From: Calycina herbarum
Taxonomy: Eukaryota; Ascomycota; Leotiomycetes; Helotiales; Pezizellaceae
DNA length: 64,000 nt
Direction: 5' to 3'
Assembly (NCBI GenBank): GCA_001414485.1
Contig: LLEY01000012.1
Coordinates: forward strand, 186,001-250,000
The position numbers and the translations under genes were made by a program. This document shows, piece after piece, positions 54,510 through 64,000 of the stretch. Below the pieces are notes generated by a model, which was given only the letters and a program-made list of their open reading frames with translations, was not told the DNA's origin and ran no database searches. The first letter of the stretch is position 1; each line of letters opens with the position of its first letter.

Positions 54510-56697
54510 ATGCGCGGTCTCGTTGGGGCCGCTTGTTTGCTTGCGCCGGCCCTCGCAGCAGCAACAGTCCTCCCAGTCTCGGTACCAGATGCGACTGAAT
54601 TTGATGGTATCGTGGAATCCCATGTTGCCGGTAAGTTTGCTCTCCTTTCTGAAATAATTCTCAGCTAAACATTATCCTCAAGATCACTCCGTCGCTCTTA
54701 TCAATGTCGATGTACCCGCCGTTTCGAGATCACCTGATGATTGGGCTGCCCAGGTGTTGGGCTTCCAAATAGATGTTCTCAGTTCAAAGGATGCATGTGG
54801 ATTTGCAAATGTTACCATCGATGGACAGGTTCTGCCACAAACACCCGAGGGCGATGTTATGACCGGAAAAGGAGCTATCAAGACGGACCGGAAAAGTTTG
54901 GTGGTAGCGACTTGGACCTTTCATTGCGTCAAAGTCAACGGTCAACCCGATTCCCAGTTCATGAAGTTTAATGTCAACACAGTCGATGGAAAAGGAGTGG
55001 AGGATGTTGGATTTTCGGTCTTGTTCAGACAAACTGGTGCCACCGAAATTCTCAAGATTGAGACGGACCTTTCAATCCCAGATAAATTGGCCGCCAACCC
55101 CAACCCCCACGGACTTTTACCACTTGGAGAGGATGCTCCTCAGTTCAACATAGATGAAGAGATTGCGGAACTTCACTGGATGCGATCCCAATTGAGAGAA
55201 TTGGAATTCTTGATTTCTGAAAAGGAACAGCGCATTGAAGAGGAAGCATCCCGCCACTTCGATGCAGAGATCACGGACTGCGATAGTTTAAAGTGCATTG
55301 CTAAATCAGTCGCTGAAAAGGCACGCAAAGCAGCTCACTCTCTGTATGGAAAGATTAGTGGTGATGAGTTTTATCACAGCGACGATGACCACAGCAGACC
55401 ACCAAAGCATCACTGGCCAAAACCTTCACCACATGGGCACCACAGAAACGAGACATGGGGACCTCCAGGAAATCACACTCACGGACACCCACACCGCCAT
55501 CCATTGCCAATCTGCAGATATCCTCCACCACCACCACATCGTGGACCTGGTCATCACGACAGACCATCTAAGAGGCCCCATCCAGAATTCCCTCACCACG
55601 GTTTCGAAGATGATCGCCCACACCATCCTCCTCATCCTGATCACAGATTTGAAGATGATAGACCACATCACCCCCCTCACCCTGACCACGGATTTGAAGA
55701 TGATAGACCACATCCGCCGCCTCATCACGAAGGTCCTCCGTCCGATTTCCACCACGGGCCTGGCGAGCACGATTTCCCTCCTCCTCCACACCACGATGGT
55801 CCTCCTCCAGACTTTCACCATGGACCAGGAGAGCATTATTTCCCTCCTCCACCACCTCCGCCCCCTCATCACGACCAGCCTGGATCTCAGCACCCAGGAT
55901 TTCCTGATCACGAACCAGAATTTGATGGCCCACCTCCTCCGCACCCACCCGAGGGCGATAGACCGCCTCCACCTCCACACGATGACCACAGACGCCCTCC
56001 TCCACCACCACCACCTCATGGACCTCACCACGGAAACTTCGAGCATGGACCTCCAAGAGGAATGGGAAAGGCAATGAACATTGTGAAATGGACCGTCATT
56101 GGATTCCTAGTAGCCTTCCTCCTTCTCGTTCTTCAACAACGCATGTGCACACCTCAACGAAGAGCAGACCGTCAAGTAAGAAGAGAGGAGCGCCATCGTC
56201 GCCGCGCTCACCGTCGTGCAGCCAAGAAACACGCCCTCGCAAGACTCATCGCCCGTCTATCTGGCAAAACATCATCCGAGGACGAGGACTACGAAGAAAA
56301 AGAAGTCCTCCTCTCTGACGCCGAAGATGGAAGATCAACAACCATGACCGAAGAGCTCACCCAACTCAACAACGCCGCTAGCGTCGTAGACGATATCGTC
56401 GCCGAGCAGACACGAGTCCTCCCCCGTGCTCAGCCTTTGCCTAGTGCTGAACCGCTGACGAGAGCTGTGCCGCTTGCTATTCCTATGCAATCCACCTTTG
56501 CCAATGAAGATTTTGAACTCTCGAGCCAGATTGGGTATGGAGAGGATCTTCCGGCGTATGAGGATAATGATGGGAGTGATGACAGTAGTATTATTTCGGA
56601 TGGGTTTAGATATACACCGGGGTCGTCGAATTATAGCCCAGCACATTCTGCCTCGGGTAGCGTGAGCGATATTTTGGGACCGGATTCTAAGCAGTAG
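54510..56697 (+). CDS. Single-pass membrane protein with His/Pro-rich repeat ectodomain
   Basis: Two exons, 54510-54630 and 54683-56697 (52-bp intron), give 711 aa. A signal peptide (LVGAACLLAPALAAATV) leads into a beta-rich domain of about 190 residues with CGFANVTIDGQ and WTFHCVKVNG. A short coiled region with LRELEFLISEKEQRIEEE and a Cys pair DCDSLKC follows. Residues about 270-500 are His/Pro-rich with tandem copies: three of FEDDRPHHPPHPDHG type and two of GPPPDFHHGPGEH type. One transmembrane helix (WTVIGFLVAFLLLVLQQ, about 508-527) is followed by an Arg/His-rich stop-transfer segment and a 180-residue acidic cytosolic tail with Tyr/Ser motifs. The His array suggests binding of Zn, Cu or Ni or pH sensing; this is inference. 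No named family is recognised. Confidence 0.85.
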
Positions 56698-58353
56698 ATT
56701 CTCAACAGAGGCAGTTATTTTTTTCCTTTGTTTTTTTTTTCTTGCATTTTTTGGGGGTTATGGGTTGGTTAATTGTTATTGCATATACCTAGTAGAGTTC
56801 TCTTTTTCCTTTTCCTTTTTTCCTTTATTTTTTCTCGAGGTATATATTTGTATATTATAGTAGGGTATGGATGTTTTTATCGAGAGCACTGAAAGAAGGG
56901 GGATGGATTATGATAGGAGATGATTGGATTTAGAAAATGAGAAGTACAGTATATATATATATGCTCATGGATTTCATACAAGTGACCAAATAATGGGTTT
57001 CGGCAGTTGACGTAGTTTTTCCTTTTCCTTCTCTCTTTACAACAATACTCTTTTCCTGCTTTGTTTTTACACACGGGACCCGGAAGAAAGAAAGTAAAGT
57101 AGATAGCAAGTATTTACTTCACAACTACAATACTGCGGTTGTACTTCTAATCATGGTATAAGTAGTTCTTTTAGAGGTACATTTCTTTTGAATATTTGTA
57201 TGGATATATGACAGGAGGTCTTCAAAATTGACCTCGAATAAGTCGATGTGGGTTACTTCCTCAGTTCTTCCCCTTCGCCTTTGGGCTTTGATGGCGAGGA
57301 GACTTATTTCATTTATCTGTTGAGTGCGAAGGCGTCTTTTTGGCGCGAGAACAATCGTGGCTTGTAGGCGCGATGATGATGAAATGGTGGTTTTGGGTGA
57401 CGGGGTTGTCTATTTACTCAACCAGCAAGATGAATTTCCTAATGCGTGTACTCTTGAGCTGACATCTTCGACATGATATCTATAACTTATGTCTGCACTT
57501 TGTTTATTTGATGTAATTGACCTAAATATTTTTTAGATAACTGTAATTATTAAAAAAATCCAATATGGAAAAATGTTGACTAGTCTTTATTTTTGGAGAC
57601 TTTGTTTAATTAACTTTGTTATTTGAAATAACATTTTAGTAAATTACTATATCTTAATAATAAAAGTAAAGAACCACCTGCTGTGAATATCTAAGAACTT
57701 TAGTGATTTTTGACAACTCGTTGGAAAATGATATTGTCTTGTTAATAATTATAGTTTTAAGTTATATACTCCGTAGACACGTCACTCGAGGAACAAAATA
57801 GTTGTTTACGAAGGAGACTCATTTTTCCACTCCCCTGCGCTAAAGTGTGCTTAAGAATTAACATGCAAATTTCAGTGTTTAGGTTACGAGGCTCTCCATG
57901 TGTTGAATAATTGCTGGTAGTTGGTGTGGGCTTGTTGAGGGATGCACTACAATGTATGATTGGAAAATAGGTTAGGGTCAGTTGATTACTCGTCACACTC
58001 TGGTAAAGAAGACCGAAAGATATAAGACAAGGACCGATTTTCACGATTTTATTTTTGAGGTGTAAGAAGTTGTGAGGTACTCGTAGAGCCTCTCCTAGTA
58101 TCTAGCAGGATCCAAGGATATGTACTAGTGCGTTACAAGGTATTTTGCAAGGTAATTTTGGTGTGAAATTGATCAACTCCAAGGGTTCTGGGATTACGAA
58201 ACATCCTGCTAGTTACTGGGAGAGGCTGTAGTGTAGGTTCCTCGCCATTGCTCGCCAGGAACCCACACCCACCTCGCTTGCAAAGCCCAAAAACTATCTC
58301 AAAAAAGAAACCCCCCTCGAACGGGACATGGTGCAAAAAAAAAGGAACATGAA
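56698..58353. other. AT-rich intergenic region
   Basis: Begins with T-rich tracts downstream of the membrane-protein gene (3' UTR-like). A TA dinucleotide run lies near 56950. No gene seen. Confidence 0.5.
58335..58343 (-). terminator. Pol III terminator of tRNA-Gln
   Basis: Nine consecutive A on the plus strand, hence T9 on the transcribed strand, starting 11 nt after the tRNA discriminator base. Confidence 0.8.
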
Positions 58354-58452
58354 AGGTCCATCCGGGATTCGAACCCGGGTCCCAGGTAGTTGTGCGAAGA
58401 ACCAGAAGTTCTCTTCAAAAACCCATGTGCTAACCGACTACACTAATCGACC
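58354..58452 (-). tRNA. tRNA-Gln (anticodon UUG) with intron
   Basis: 99 nt on the minus strand. Acceptor strands GGTCGAT/ATGGACC pair with one G-G mismatch. The D arm is GTGT...GCAC. The anticodon stem is TGGGT/ACCTG with wobbles and the loop gives TTG at positions 34-36. The T arm is CCGGG-TTCGAAT-CCCGG, a perfect B box. An intron of about 26 nt follows position 37 (roughly 58390-58416 on the plus strand). The layout and D arm resemble yeast tRNA-Gln(UUG), including a T discriminator. A T9 terminator follows. Confidence 0.85.
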
Positions 58453-59939
58453 ATTTGCTGGTTGTTTTTGACACCGTGTTTCTATTTGTGTTATTGAGGC
58501 AAAGTGGCGGAGAGGGTGGGGCAAATATATTTCCAAGCCTTTATTAGCCGGGTTTGTGCCGAGGAGCATCCTGAGGGCCAACTAAACACAGAGATGATAT
58601 GATAAAACCCCAAAGTTATATGCTAGGTTAAAGTAACATGTTGCGTATCTCTTTATATTTTTGTTCTATTTTTACGAACAGGTGTTGTCAAATATCACAC
58701 TGCTGTCCACCAAAAGCTTGGCCAAGGTGGACAAAATAAGTAGCACTATTACGCCAAATGCAGCTCGATATAAATGAGATGAAAACTTTCAACACATGTA
58801 TGAAATGTAAATAGGCTTCTTTCGCATCTACTCATGTTTTTGTTTTAGTTTACGACTAGTTGTCCTGTGGTGATTTTACAACGACCGCCATTGTCTGCCA
58901 GCAGGAAGAGAAGTTCGTTCAGGGTGCCGGTCTACCGGGAGCCTGGTTACTTGAGGAGGATGTAAGTCGCTGCAAGATTTCCTTGATAGATTCTAATAAG
59001 TGTGGTGGATTTCATATCTGGAAGACATTTATTTATCTGTCTCGTCGAGACTTCATAGGTTTTACAAGTGGGGTATGCGAAGTCTTCTTGCAATTTCTCT
59101 TTGCACCAACAGTGAGCTTTGTCCCAGGGGGAGAAATAACCTGCCGATTTGAGGCATACCAGCTTCTACTTCGATGTAACCACAACTACTTGTTAAAAAG
59201 TTGTAAGACTTGATATACTTCTTTAAGAAGGCTCTAGGGATCGATTAGGATTTTTGTTATATTTTTGCGGCTTTATTTGGCCTTGCAATACGCTATAATA
59301 TAGTGTGAAGATTGAGGTTTTGGTAGGGCGGCTGTCCCTTAATTCGGCAGGTTTTTTCTCCCCCTGAGAGCACGATATAACTTACCACAAGATTATCGTA
59401 CACAGACTTTACCCTCACCGTAACAGCAAAAACTCTTGTATACTTCCCCACAAAGCCCACCCCACTAAAAATATCGACATGCAACATATTTCTCCAACCT
59501 CCATCGGATGTTTCACCCAAACTGTCGGGTTACAAAAAAGCGGTTTAATTTGTCGAGTAGCTTTGTGCGGTGTCTGTTTTGGATTTTAATGTGGGTGAGA
59601 GGCGTGACTGTGGTTTAGGGGGTGTGGAGTTCGTTAGTGCTTACTTTTGGGCCTTGGTGCGGGTGTGGTTGGTTTTGCGGGGTTGTTTGGATGGGGGAGC
59701 ATTGTGTGGGACGAAATTCTGGGGATCAGAAGGGTTTGTGAGGAAAATTGAGAAGTGTGTTGAGTTAGAGGTTTAAGAAAGTTATACTACCAGACGATTT
59801 CGAGTACGAGAACCGCATTCAAGACAAGTTGTATTGAACCTCTCTGTTTGCCCAAAGTCTGTTTTAAAACCCCTTCTACACTTCATGTGTTGTTTTTGTT
59901 TGCCATATTTTTATATTGTAATGCAATGAAACTTTCGTA
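58453..59939. other. Intergenic, no supported gene
   Basis: A 117-codon open frame at 58860-59213 (plus) starts without ATG and has no recognisable domain. I see nothing else. Confidence 0.45.
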
Positions 59940-60803
59940 CTATTCAGTAATAGTGAACACAGCTCCCTCACCCTGAGTCTCGTTAACTATAGCTAGACCA
60001 GACTTAGGTTCTCCAAAGATCCACCCTTCCGAGCGCAATTTTCTTATTACAGGTCTCTGCTCACCCTCAACGGCGCTTCGAGAACTTAGATGATTTACAT
60101 CATGTAAATCAACAAAGTCCTTCAGTCTTTGCGCAATCTCCTCCGTCTCATCTTCGCCCACTTTCCGGTCAAGAGAAAGATCGTTAGGTAAACTCCAACG
60201 AGCAACCTTTTTCTTTATCCCTTCTTGACCTTCAAGAGACCCAAATGCCCACCAACGGATTCCCAGATCGCTGGGCTCAATCTTGTATGCATCACCAGGC
60301 CGAAGGAGTCGAAGAAATTTGTTTTCTACTGTTTCATCTTTATCTCCTAGGCGCTGCATAAGCCTTGCCGGGGTGAGCTCCCAGACGATTTCCGCGTAAC
60401 CCTGTCCCAGTGGTGGAATGGCCACAAAGGTAAATCCAGCTTCTTCTCCACGCTTTAGCAAGTCTGGATCGCCAGAAATACGAGTGAAGGTGATGCGCGC
60501 TCCGGGTTGCAGCGGTAACTCTGGGGTTGGACATTGAGTGTCTGGTATTATGATTTGGGGCGAATTCATAGCGCGGATGCGGAATGCATCTTCAGAAGGG
60601 GTCGTGTCCAGACATGAGTGCTTTGTGAGAATGGTGACTGCACGGTTAGGAAACGGCGACGCAATTTGCCTGACCGTAGCAATGATCTTAAGAGGCTCAG
60701 ATGGGGATGTATCGCGGATGGAGAGGGTGTGTGGGGAACTGGTGCGGAGTTTAAGCGAGAGCTGGACTTTTTGCTGGTCTTGTTGTTCCTCGTGGTTTGC
60801 CAT
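59940..60803 (-). CDS. Conserved-looking hypothetical cytosolic protein
   Basis: A single-exon 287-aa frame from ATG 60803. It has no signal peptide or membrane helix. The N-terminal third is beta-rich (VQLSLKLRTSSPHTLSI, then PLKIIATVRQ, then PGARITFTRI), as in an immunoglobulin-like or C2-like sandwich. A GIRWWAFGSLEGQ motif lies in the middle and a charged helical stretch follows. I believe similar proteins exist in other ascomycetes, but I cannot name a family or function. Codon use and length make it a real gene. Confidence 0.7.
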   Translation of the reverse strand: MANHEEQQDQQKVQLSLKLRTSSPHTLSIRDTSPSEPLKIIATVRQIASPFPNRAVTILTKHSCLDTTPSEDAFRIRAMNSPQIIIPDTQCPTPELPLQPGARITFTRISGDPDLLKRGEEAGFTFVAIPPLGQGYAEIVWELTPARLMQRLGDKDETVENKFLRLLRPGDAYKIEPSDLGIRWWAFGSLEGQEGIKKKVARWSLPNDLSLDRKVGEDETEEIAQRLKDFVDLHDVNHLSSRSAVEGEQRPVIRKLRSEGWIFGEPKSGLAIVNETQGEGAVFTITE

Positions 60804-61949
60804 TTTTGATTGATTGCGTTGATATCTCGTTGTTCGTGTGTTTGACAGAGGAGTAATCCAGGATACAGTAGATAGTTCTAGAATAAGAAGAGTGAGGGGA
60901 CCATAAGCTGTACGTTGTTCAAGTTCTAATAATGATGACGTCGTTTGGGATCATATTGATCCTTCGAGTCGCATTTGAAAGAATTTATGTCGTGTTCGTT
61001 GAGAAAATCCTGCGAGGCTCTTTTAATATAATATGTCCCTGTTATCAAGTGTGACGTAATTTGTGCTTCACAGGTTTCTCCAGGGGCTGAGAAAAACATT
61101 GGCCCCACGTTATTCTTAGACATTTGTTGGTAAATACGATGTCGGTGGGAAGTTTCTTGTGGTGGGCGAGTGCAGATACGCGCGATGTGTAACGCTCGGC
61201 TAAAACGGATTTCCCAATGAGAATCTGTTTCTTCACGAACAAGACTTGCTTTTCTTTTCGCTAGCGCTTGCTAGGGAAATTGTATTGGATGTACAACATT
61301 GATCAATAGGTTGGTAGGAATACATAGCCACATTTTACGAATTAAGGCCTCCAGGCGCTTTGCCTCTAAATTGCGGCTGATATCTTGGATTTCTCCCTAC
61401 GAGGCTTGATTCTATGAGTTATTGACTTCGGGCGCTGAGATGGAGCTGGTCTAGCGACCTGCTAGCAGGAAATTAGCCTACTTCTCTGCAGGTCATACCA
61501 ACTTCGACCTATATGTGGTCAGTTTGATCACGTACGACGTTTCACCTTTTTCTGCCTCTTCGCTAAGGCCTAAGCGAGTCAGCAGAAAAGAAGAAAACAA
61601 GCGATGAACATCTTTCAATCGTGAAAGCTGAAAATATTAGGATAATTTTGGTGCCAGTTGATAGTTGTCCCTCCCTATTTGGACTATCCATAGTAGTTGT
61701 CTAGAGTAATACTCGAAATAGATAGAGAAGCCCCAGCAGAAGGATGTACTGATGAGCCACCCCTCTTTGAAGAACATGCCTTGAGCCCGAGTATCATGGA
61801 GTATATAAGAGACTGCTAGGATTTACTATAGCTTCTTCTCATCCATCATCACTTACAATTTTGCAATCATTTAACCTTCTTGTTCCATCGTCATTTTGAG
61901 CTCTCCAATTCTTCAACCGCATTCAGAATTACATATATATTACATCCCA
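60804..61949. other. Intergenic with promoter of the M35-like gene
   Basis: No gene. TATATAAG at 61802-61809 is about 140 bp before the ATG at 61950. Confidence 0.5.
61802..61809 (+). promoter_or_regulatory. TATA box of the M35-like metallopeptidase gene
   Basis: TATATAAG about 140 bp upstream of the ATG, followed by a C/T-rich start region and CAATC-type leader. Confidence 0.5.
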
Positions 61950-63141
61950 ATGCATTTCATCAAGAAGACCGCTCTGTTGCTAGTAGGAGCCAATGCAGTT
62001 TTATCTTTGCCTTGGACGAGTCAGGAACCTTACACTATCTTGTTGCGCGTACAGCTCGCTACGACAAAAGCTGTGACCGCAAAATTCCTGGCAGCGACAA
62101 GACTTACTTGGAGAAGGCCAAAAATACCTTTGGCGACGCCAATCAGATGGCCTCTACGACGCAGTTTGGAAAAGACTCGAAAGGAATTTCCTTCACCGAG
62201 AGTACTGCGTAAGTGTTCTTTTACCTCCTTCCGAGTTTTGTTGAAGAACAAGTCATCTAATTCGTCTATCTAGGTTCTCCCATTATTTTGGCAATGGCGA
62301 CAAAGACCAGGTCAAGAAGATGATGCAGATCATATATAATAGCTGTCTCCCTGCAGACAACAACGATGGGGGTCAGGGCTACTTGATTGATAGTGAGTGT
62401 TCTCCAAGTTTCTTTTCCACCTCTTGGTTGTTTGAGGAGAGTCGGGAGACTGTCTCCTCCTCAGATAACTTTGTTCCTCCTCGCACTGCTCTATTTCCTC
62501 CAACATACTTCTAGAAATAGCAGTACTGACTCCAAGATCTTCCGCAGTCAAGTGCGGCTCTGACCAAGACCCTGAGTGTGGTGTTTCGGTTCTAGCTGCC
62601 ACCAACTCAAAACCCAAAGAAACATCAGTAAGTGAAGAAATCGTAAAATCACCAAGCTCGGTTAATAACAATCAATTAGATGGTCCTCTGTTGTCGCTTC
62701 TTCAGCTCAAGTACAGCAATAAACAAGCAAGATCTTGCTAGCAAGAAATATGAAACGAGACGTGGCGGGTGGTGTCAAACGGGCGAAAATTTACCCTTCT
62801 TCGAGGTCGCCGGTTTAACAATGTTCCACGAAATGACACACCTAGACACAGTAGGTCACCGCGCTGGTCTTACTGCCCGTCCAGATCCTAGGGGTTTCTC
62901 TTCGTCCGGCACTGTAGATGTATACGTCCAGGGAGGTAAAACTGACCACGACCACTATGAGGATATGGAGCCGTGGCAGGCTGCTAGGGAGTTGCACAAA
63001 TTGTGGGAAGCGCACAATAGCGACAATAAAAAGTACAAGCCTACGACGCCAACGACGGAGAATGCTGAGAGTTATGCTGCTGCTGCGCTGGAGTTTCATT
63101 TCTTGAGCAATTGTAAATGGGATGTTATCTTGCCGAAGTAG
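61950..63141 (+). CDS. Secreted M35/deuterolysin-like metallopeptidase with frame break in exon 1
   Basis: Exons 61950-62208, 62274-62392, 62515-62627 and 62680-63141 join cleanly (introns 65, 122 and 52 bp). The signal peptide MHFIKKTALLLVGANAVLSLP reads in one frame, while the mature start ARYDKSCDRKIPG reads in another. The exons sum to 953 nt, one base short of a whole frame. A 35-nt segment at about 62014-62048 with GT and AG ends would restore the frame, but that is shorter than any normal fungal intron. The catalytic zinc motif HEMTHLD (HExxH plus Asp) is intact, and other landmarks include HYFGNGDKDQVKKMM, KYETRRGGWCQTGE and paired Cys. Family: lysine-specific or deuterolysin-type M35 peptidases. 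The gene is either a young pseudogene or uses an ultra-short intron. Confidence 0.75.
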
Positions 63142-63571
63142 AGAGGTGCTATAGTCAGAACTCTTTTTCTACCTTGTTTAATCTAGTTAGCAATTTCAAG
63201 CTTGTTTCTCTCTTCCAGTAATTCTCCTACAGAATTGTTCACCCGTGCCTTTTGTGGAAAGCCTATTCAGTCTTTAATTACTTTTGACATATCACTGTTC
63301 GGCCTCTGCTTGGACGCAAAAGTATATGTCTTAATATATAAAACTAGGTTCTCTTAACCTAAAGCTTCCTCGTAGCCCCGAGTGATTAAACCAATAAATA
63401 ATAGTGTCACGCGGAAATGGGGTCGCATGACACCTCATTTTCCCCTGTATATATAGCAGAGTTTTCACCTCCAATACAAGGCTCCTTAGAGCGTTTTCAA
63501 CCCAATTTTGTGCGTCACAAATAGGTTAGGGTGGATTCTCGCCAAGTTATCCAAGGGAAATTCTTTTCAAG
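63142..63571. other. Intergenic, no gene seen
   Basis: 3' flank of the metallopeptidase gene. No coding frame. Confidence 0.5.
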
Positions 63572-63808
63572 GTAAGAGAAACGAGCGAAACTCTGGTAAC
63601 ACCCACCGCCAGAGGTAGACTAACTTTGTAAAATGTCCGACCACAACGCTAGGGTTTACCCTAATTATATGACGCAATTGAAGCTCTACCCCAACCCTTT
63701 AACTTCTCCAACTCCTTTTCAATAATAGAGGTACAAAATGAACTCATAGTGTTGCTGTCAGTGAGGTAAATAGTAAAGTGTTACCAGAGTTTCGCTCGTT
63801 TCTCTTAC
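63572..63808. mobile_element. MITE-like element with 31-bp perfect inverted repeats
   Basis: GTAAGAGAAACGAGCGAAAC at the left end (63572-63602 is the full arm) is matched base for base by its reverse complement at 63778-63808. The 175-bp centre has no coding frame. If the TA dinucleotides at 63573-63574 and 63806-63807 are target duplications, the element is a 231-bp Tc1/mariner-type MITE. Alternatively it is a transcribable hairpin. Confidence 0.7.
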
Positions 63809-64000
63809 GAGCATAGCAAGTAATATTTGTGAAAGCAGACATTGTTACCTGTCGACGCCCTCTAACCGTATTCTATATCTCGAAGTTCAGATTTGAGAGC
63901 TAGCGAGTAAAGCTCATTGGCTTTCACCCAAGAGCAACCAATTCCCACTTATGCTTGGCTTCAACCCAAGTCTCCTCATAAATCACTCCTTGATTCATTC
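63809..64000. other. Right-edge sequence, no gene seen
   Basis: Nothing recognisable in the last 190 bp. Confidence 0.5.

Noticed and set aside
55426..56074. Long minus-strand frames over the His-rich gene
   Set aside because: Trp/Arg- or Glu/Val-rich translations are mirror images of His/Pro codons in the repeat region.
58860..59213. 117-codon plus-strand frame with several Cys
   Set aside because: Lacks an ATG start, no signal peptide, no recognised motif and no splice partner.
63520..63680. Telomere-like TTAGGG/CCCTAA words near the right edge
   Set aside because: Only isolated single copies; no tandem array, so not telomeric.

Overview
This window is nuclear DNA of a filamentous ascomycete (Pezizomycotina). 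The protein-coding genes carry short GT-AG introns of about 47-124 bp with CTAAC/CTGAC-like branch sites. The gene set is fungal: Mtw1/Mis12, Dcp1, Vps3-like, Coy1/CASP, fungal ELYS-like, Smc4, LSm4, PPR, DUF3455 and secreted peptidases. The left end holds a retrotransposon mutated almost only by C-to-T/G-to-A transitions, the signature of RIP (repeat-induced point mutation). Leotiomycetes is my impression from protein style, not something I can prove.

Layout. 1-9060 is an AT-rich, RIP-degraded block. It contains a complete 7.54-kb Ty3/Gypsy chromovirus (658-8198) with 275-bp LTRs, a perfect ATATT target duplication, and gag and pol (protease, RT, RNase H, integrase, chromodomain) all interrupted by TAA/TAG. 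The element also carries a third, antisense, three-exon gene between pol and the 3' LTR. 9060-11900 is gene-free repeat debris. 11922-18926 holds three minus-strand housekeeping genes: dcp1-like, vps3-like and mtw1/mis12. 19000-22930 is gene-poor and looks decayed. 22932-25073 holds two minus-strand secreted-protein genes: a DUF3455 protein and a two-exon cysteine-rich protein of unknown family. 26195-30203 holds coy1/CASP and an ELYS-like gene, the latter divergent from smc4 (30733-35049). 36767-39334 is a mitochondrial PPR protein.

From 40 kb the window becomes accessory in character: a trypsin-like protease with an unknown N-terminal region, a tiny helix-turn-helix-like gene with a decayed tandem copy, an F-box-like gene, and a secreted alpha/beta-hydrolase peptidase with six exons. 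Long gene-free stretches separate these. lsm4 (51803-52405) is an isolated housekeeping gene. 54510-56697 encodes an unusual membrane protein with a long His/Pro-rich ectodomain. An intron-containing tRNA-Gln(UUG) lies at 58354-58452. A conserved hypothetical gene follows at 59940-60803, then an M35-like secreted metallopeptidase whose first exon appears frameshifted. A 31-bp perfect inverted repeat delimits a MITE-like element near the right end.

How the genes relate: there are no operons. The functional links I can see are mitotic chromosome genes (mtw1, smc4) with MCB-type ACGCG sites upstream, and mRNA decay/LSm genes (dcp1, lsm4) in the same window but far apart. Exon boundaries were built by hand from splice signals and reading-frame continuity; every model listed as intact sums to a multiple of three.
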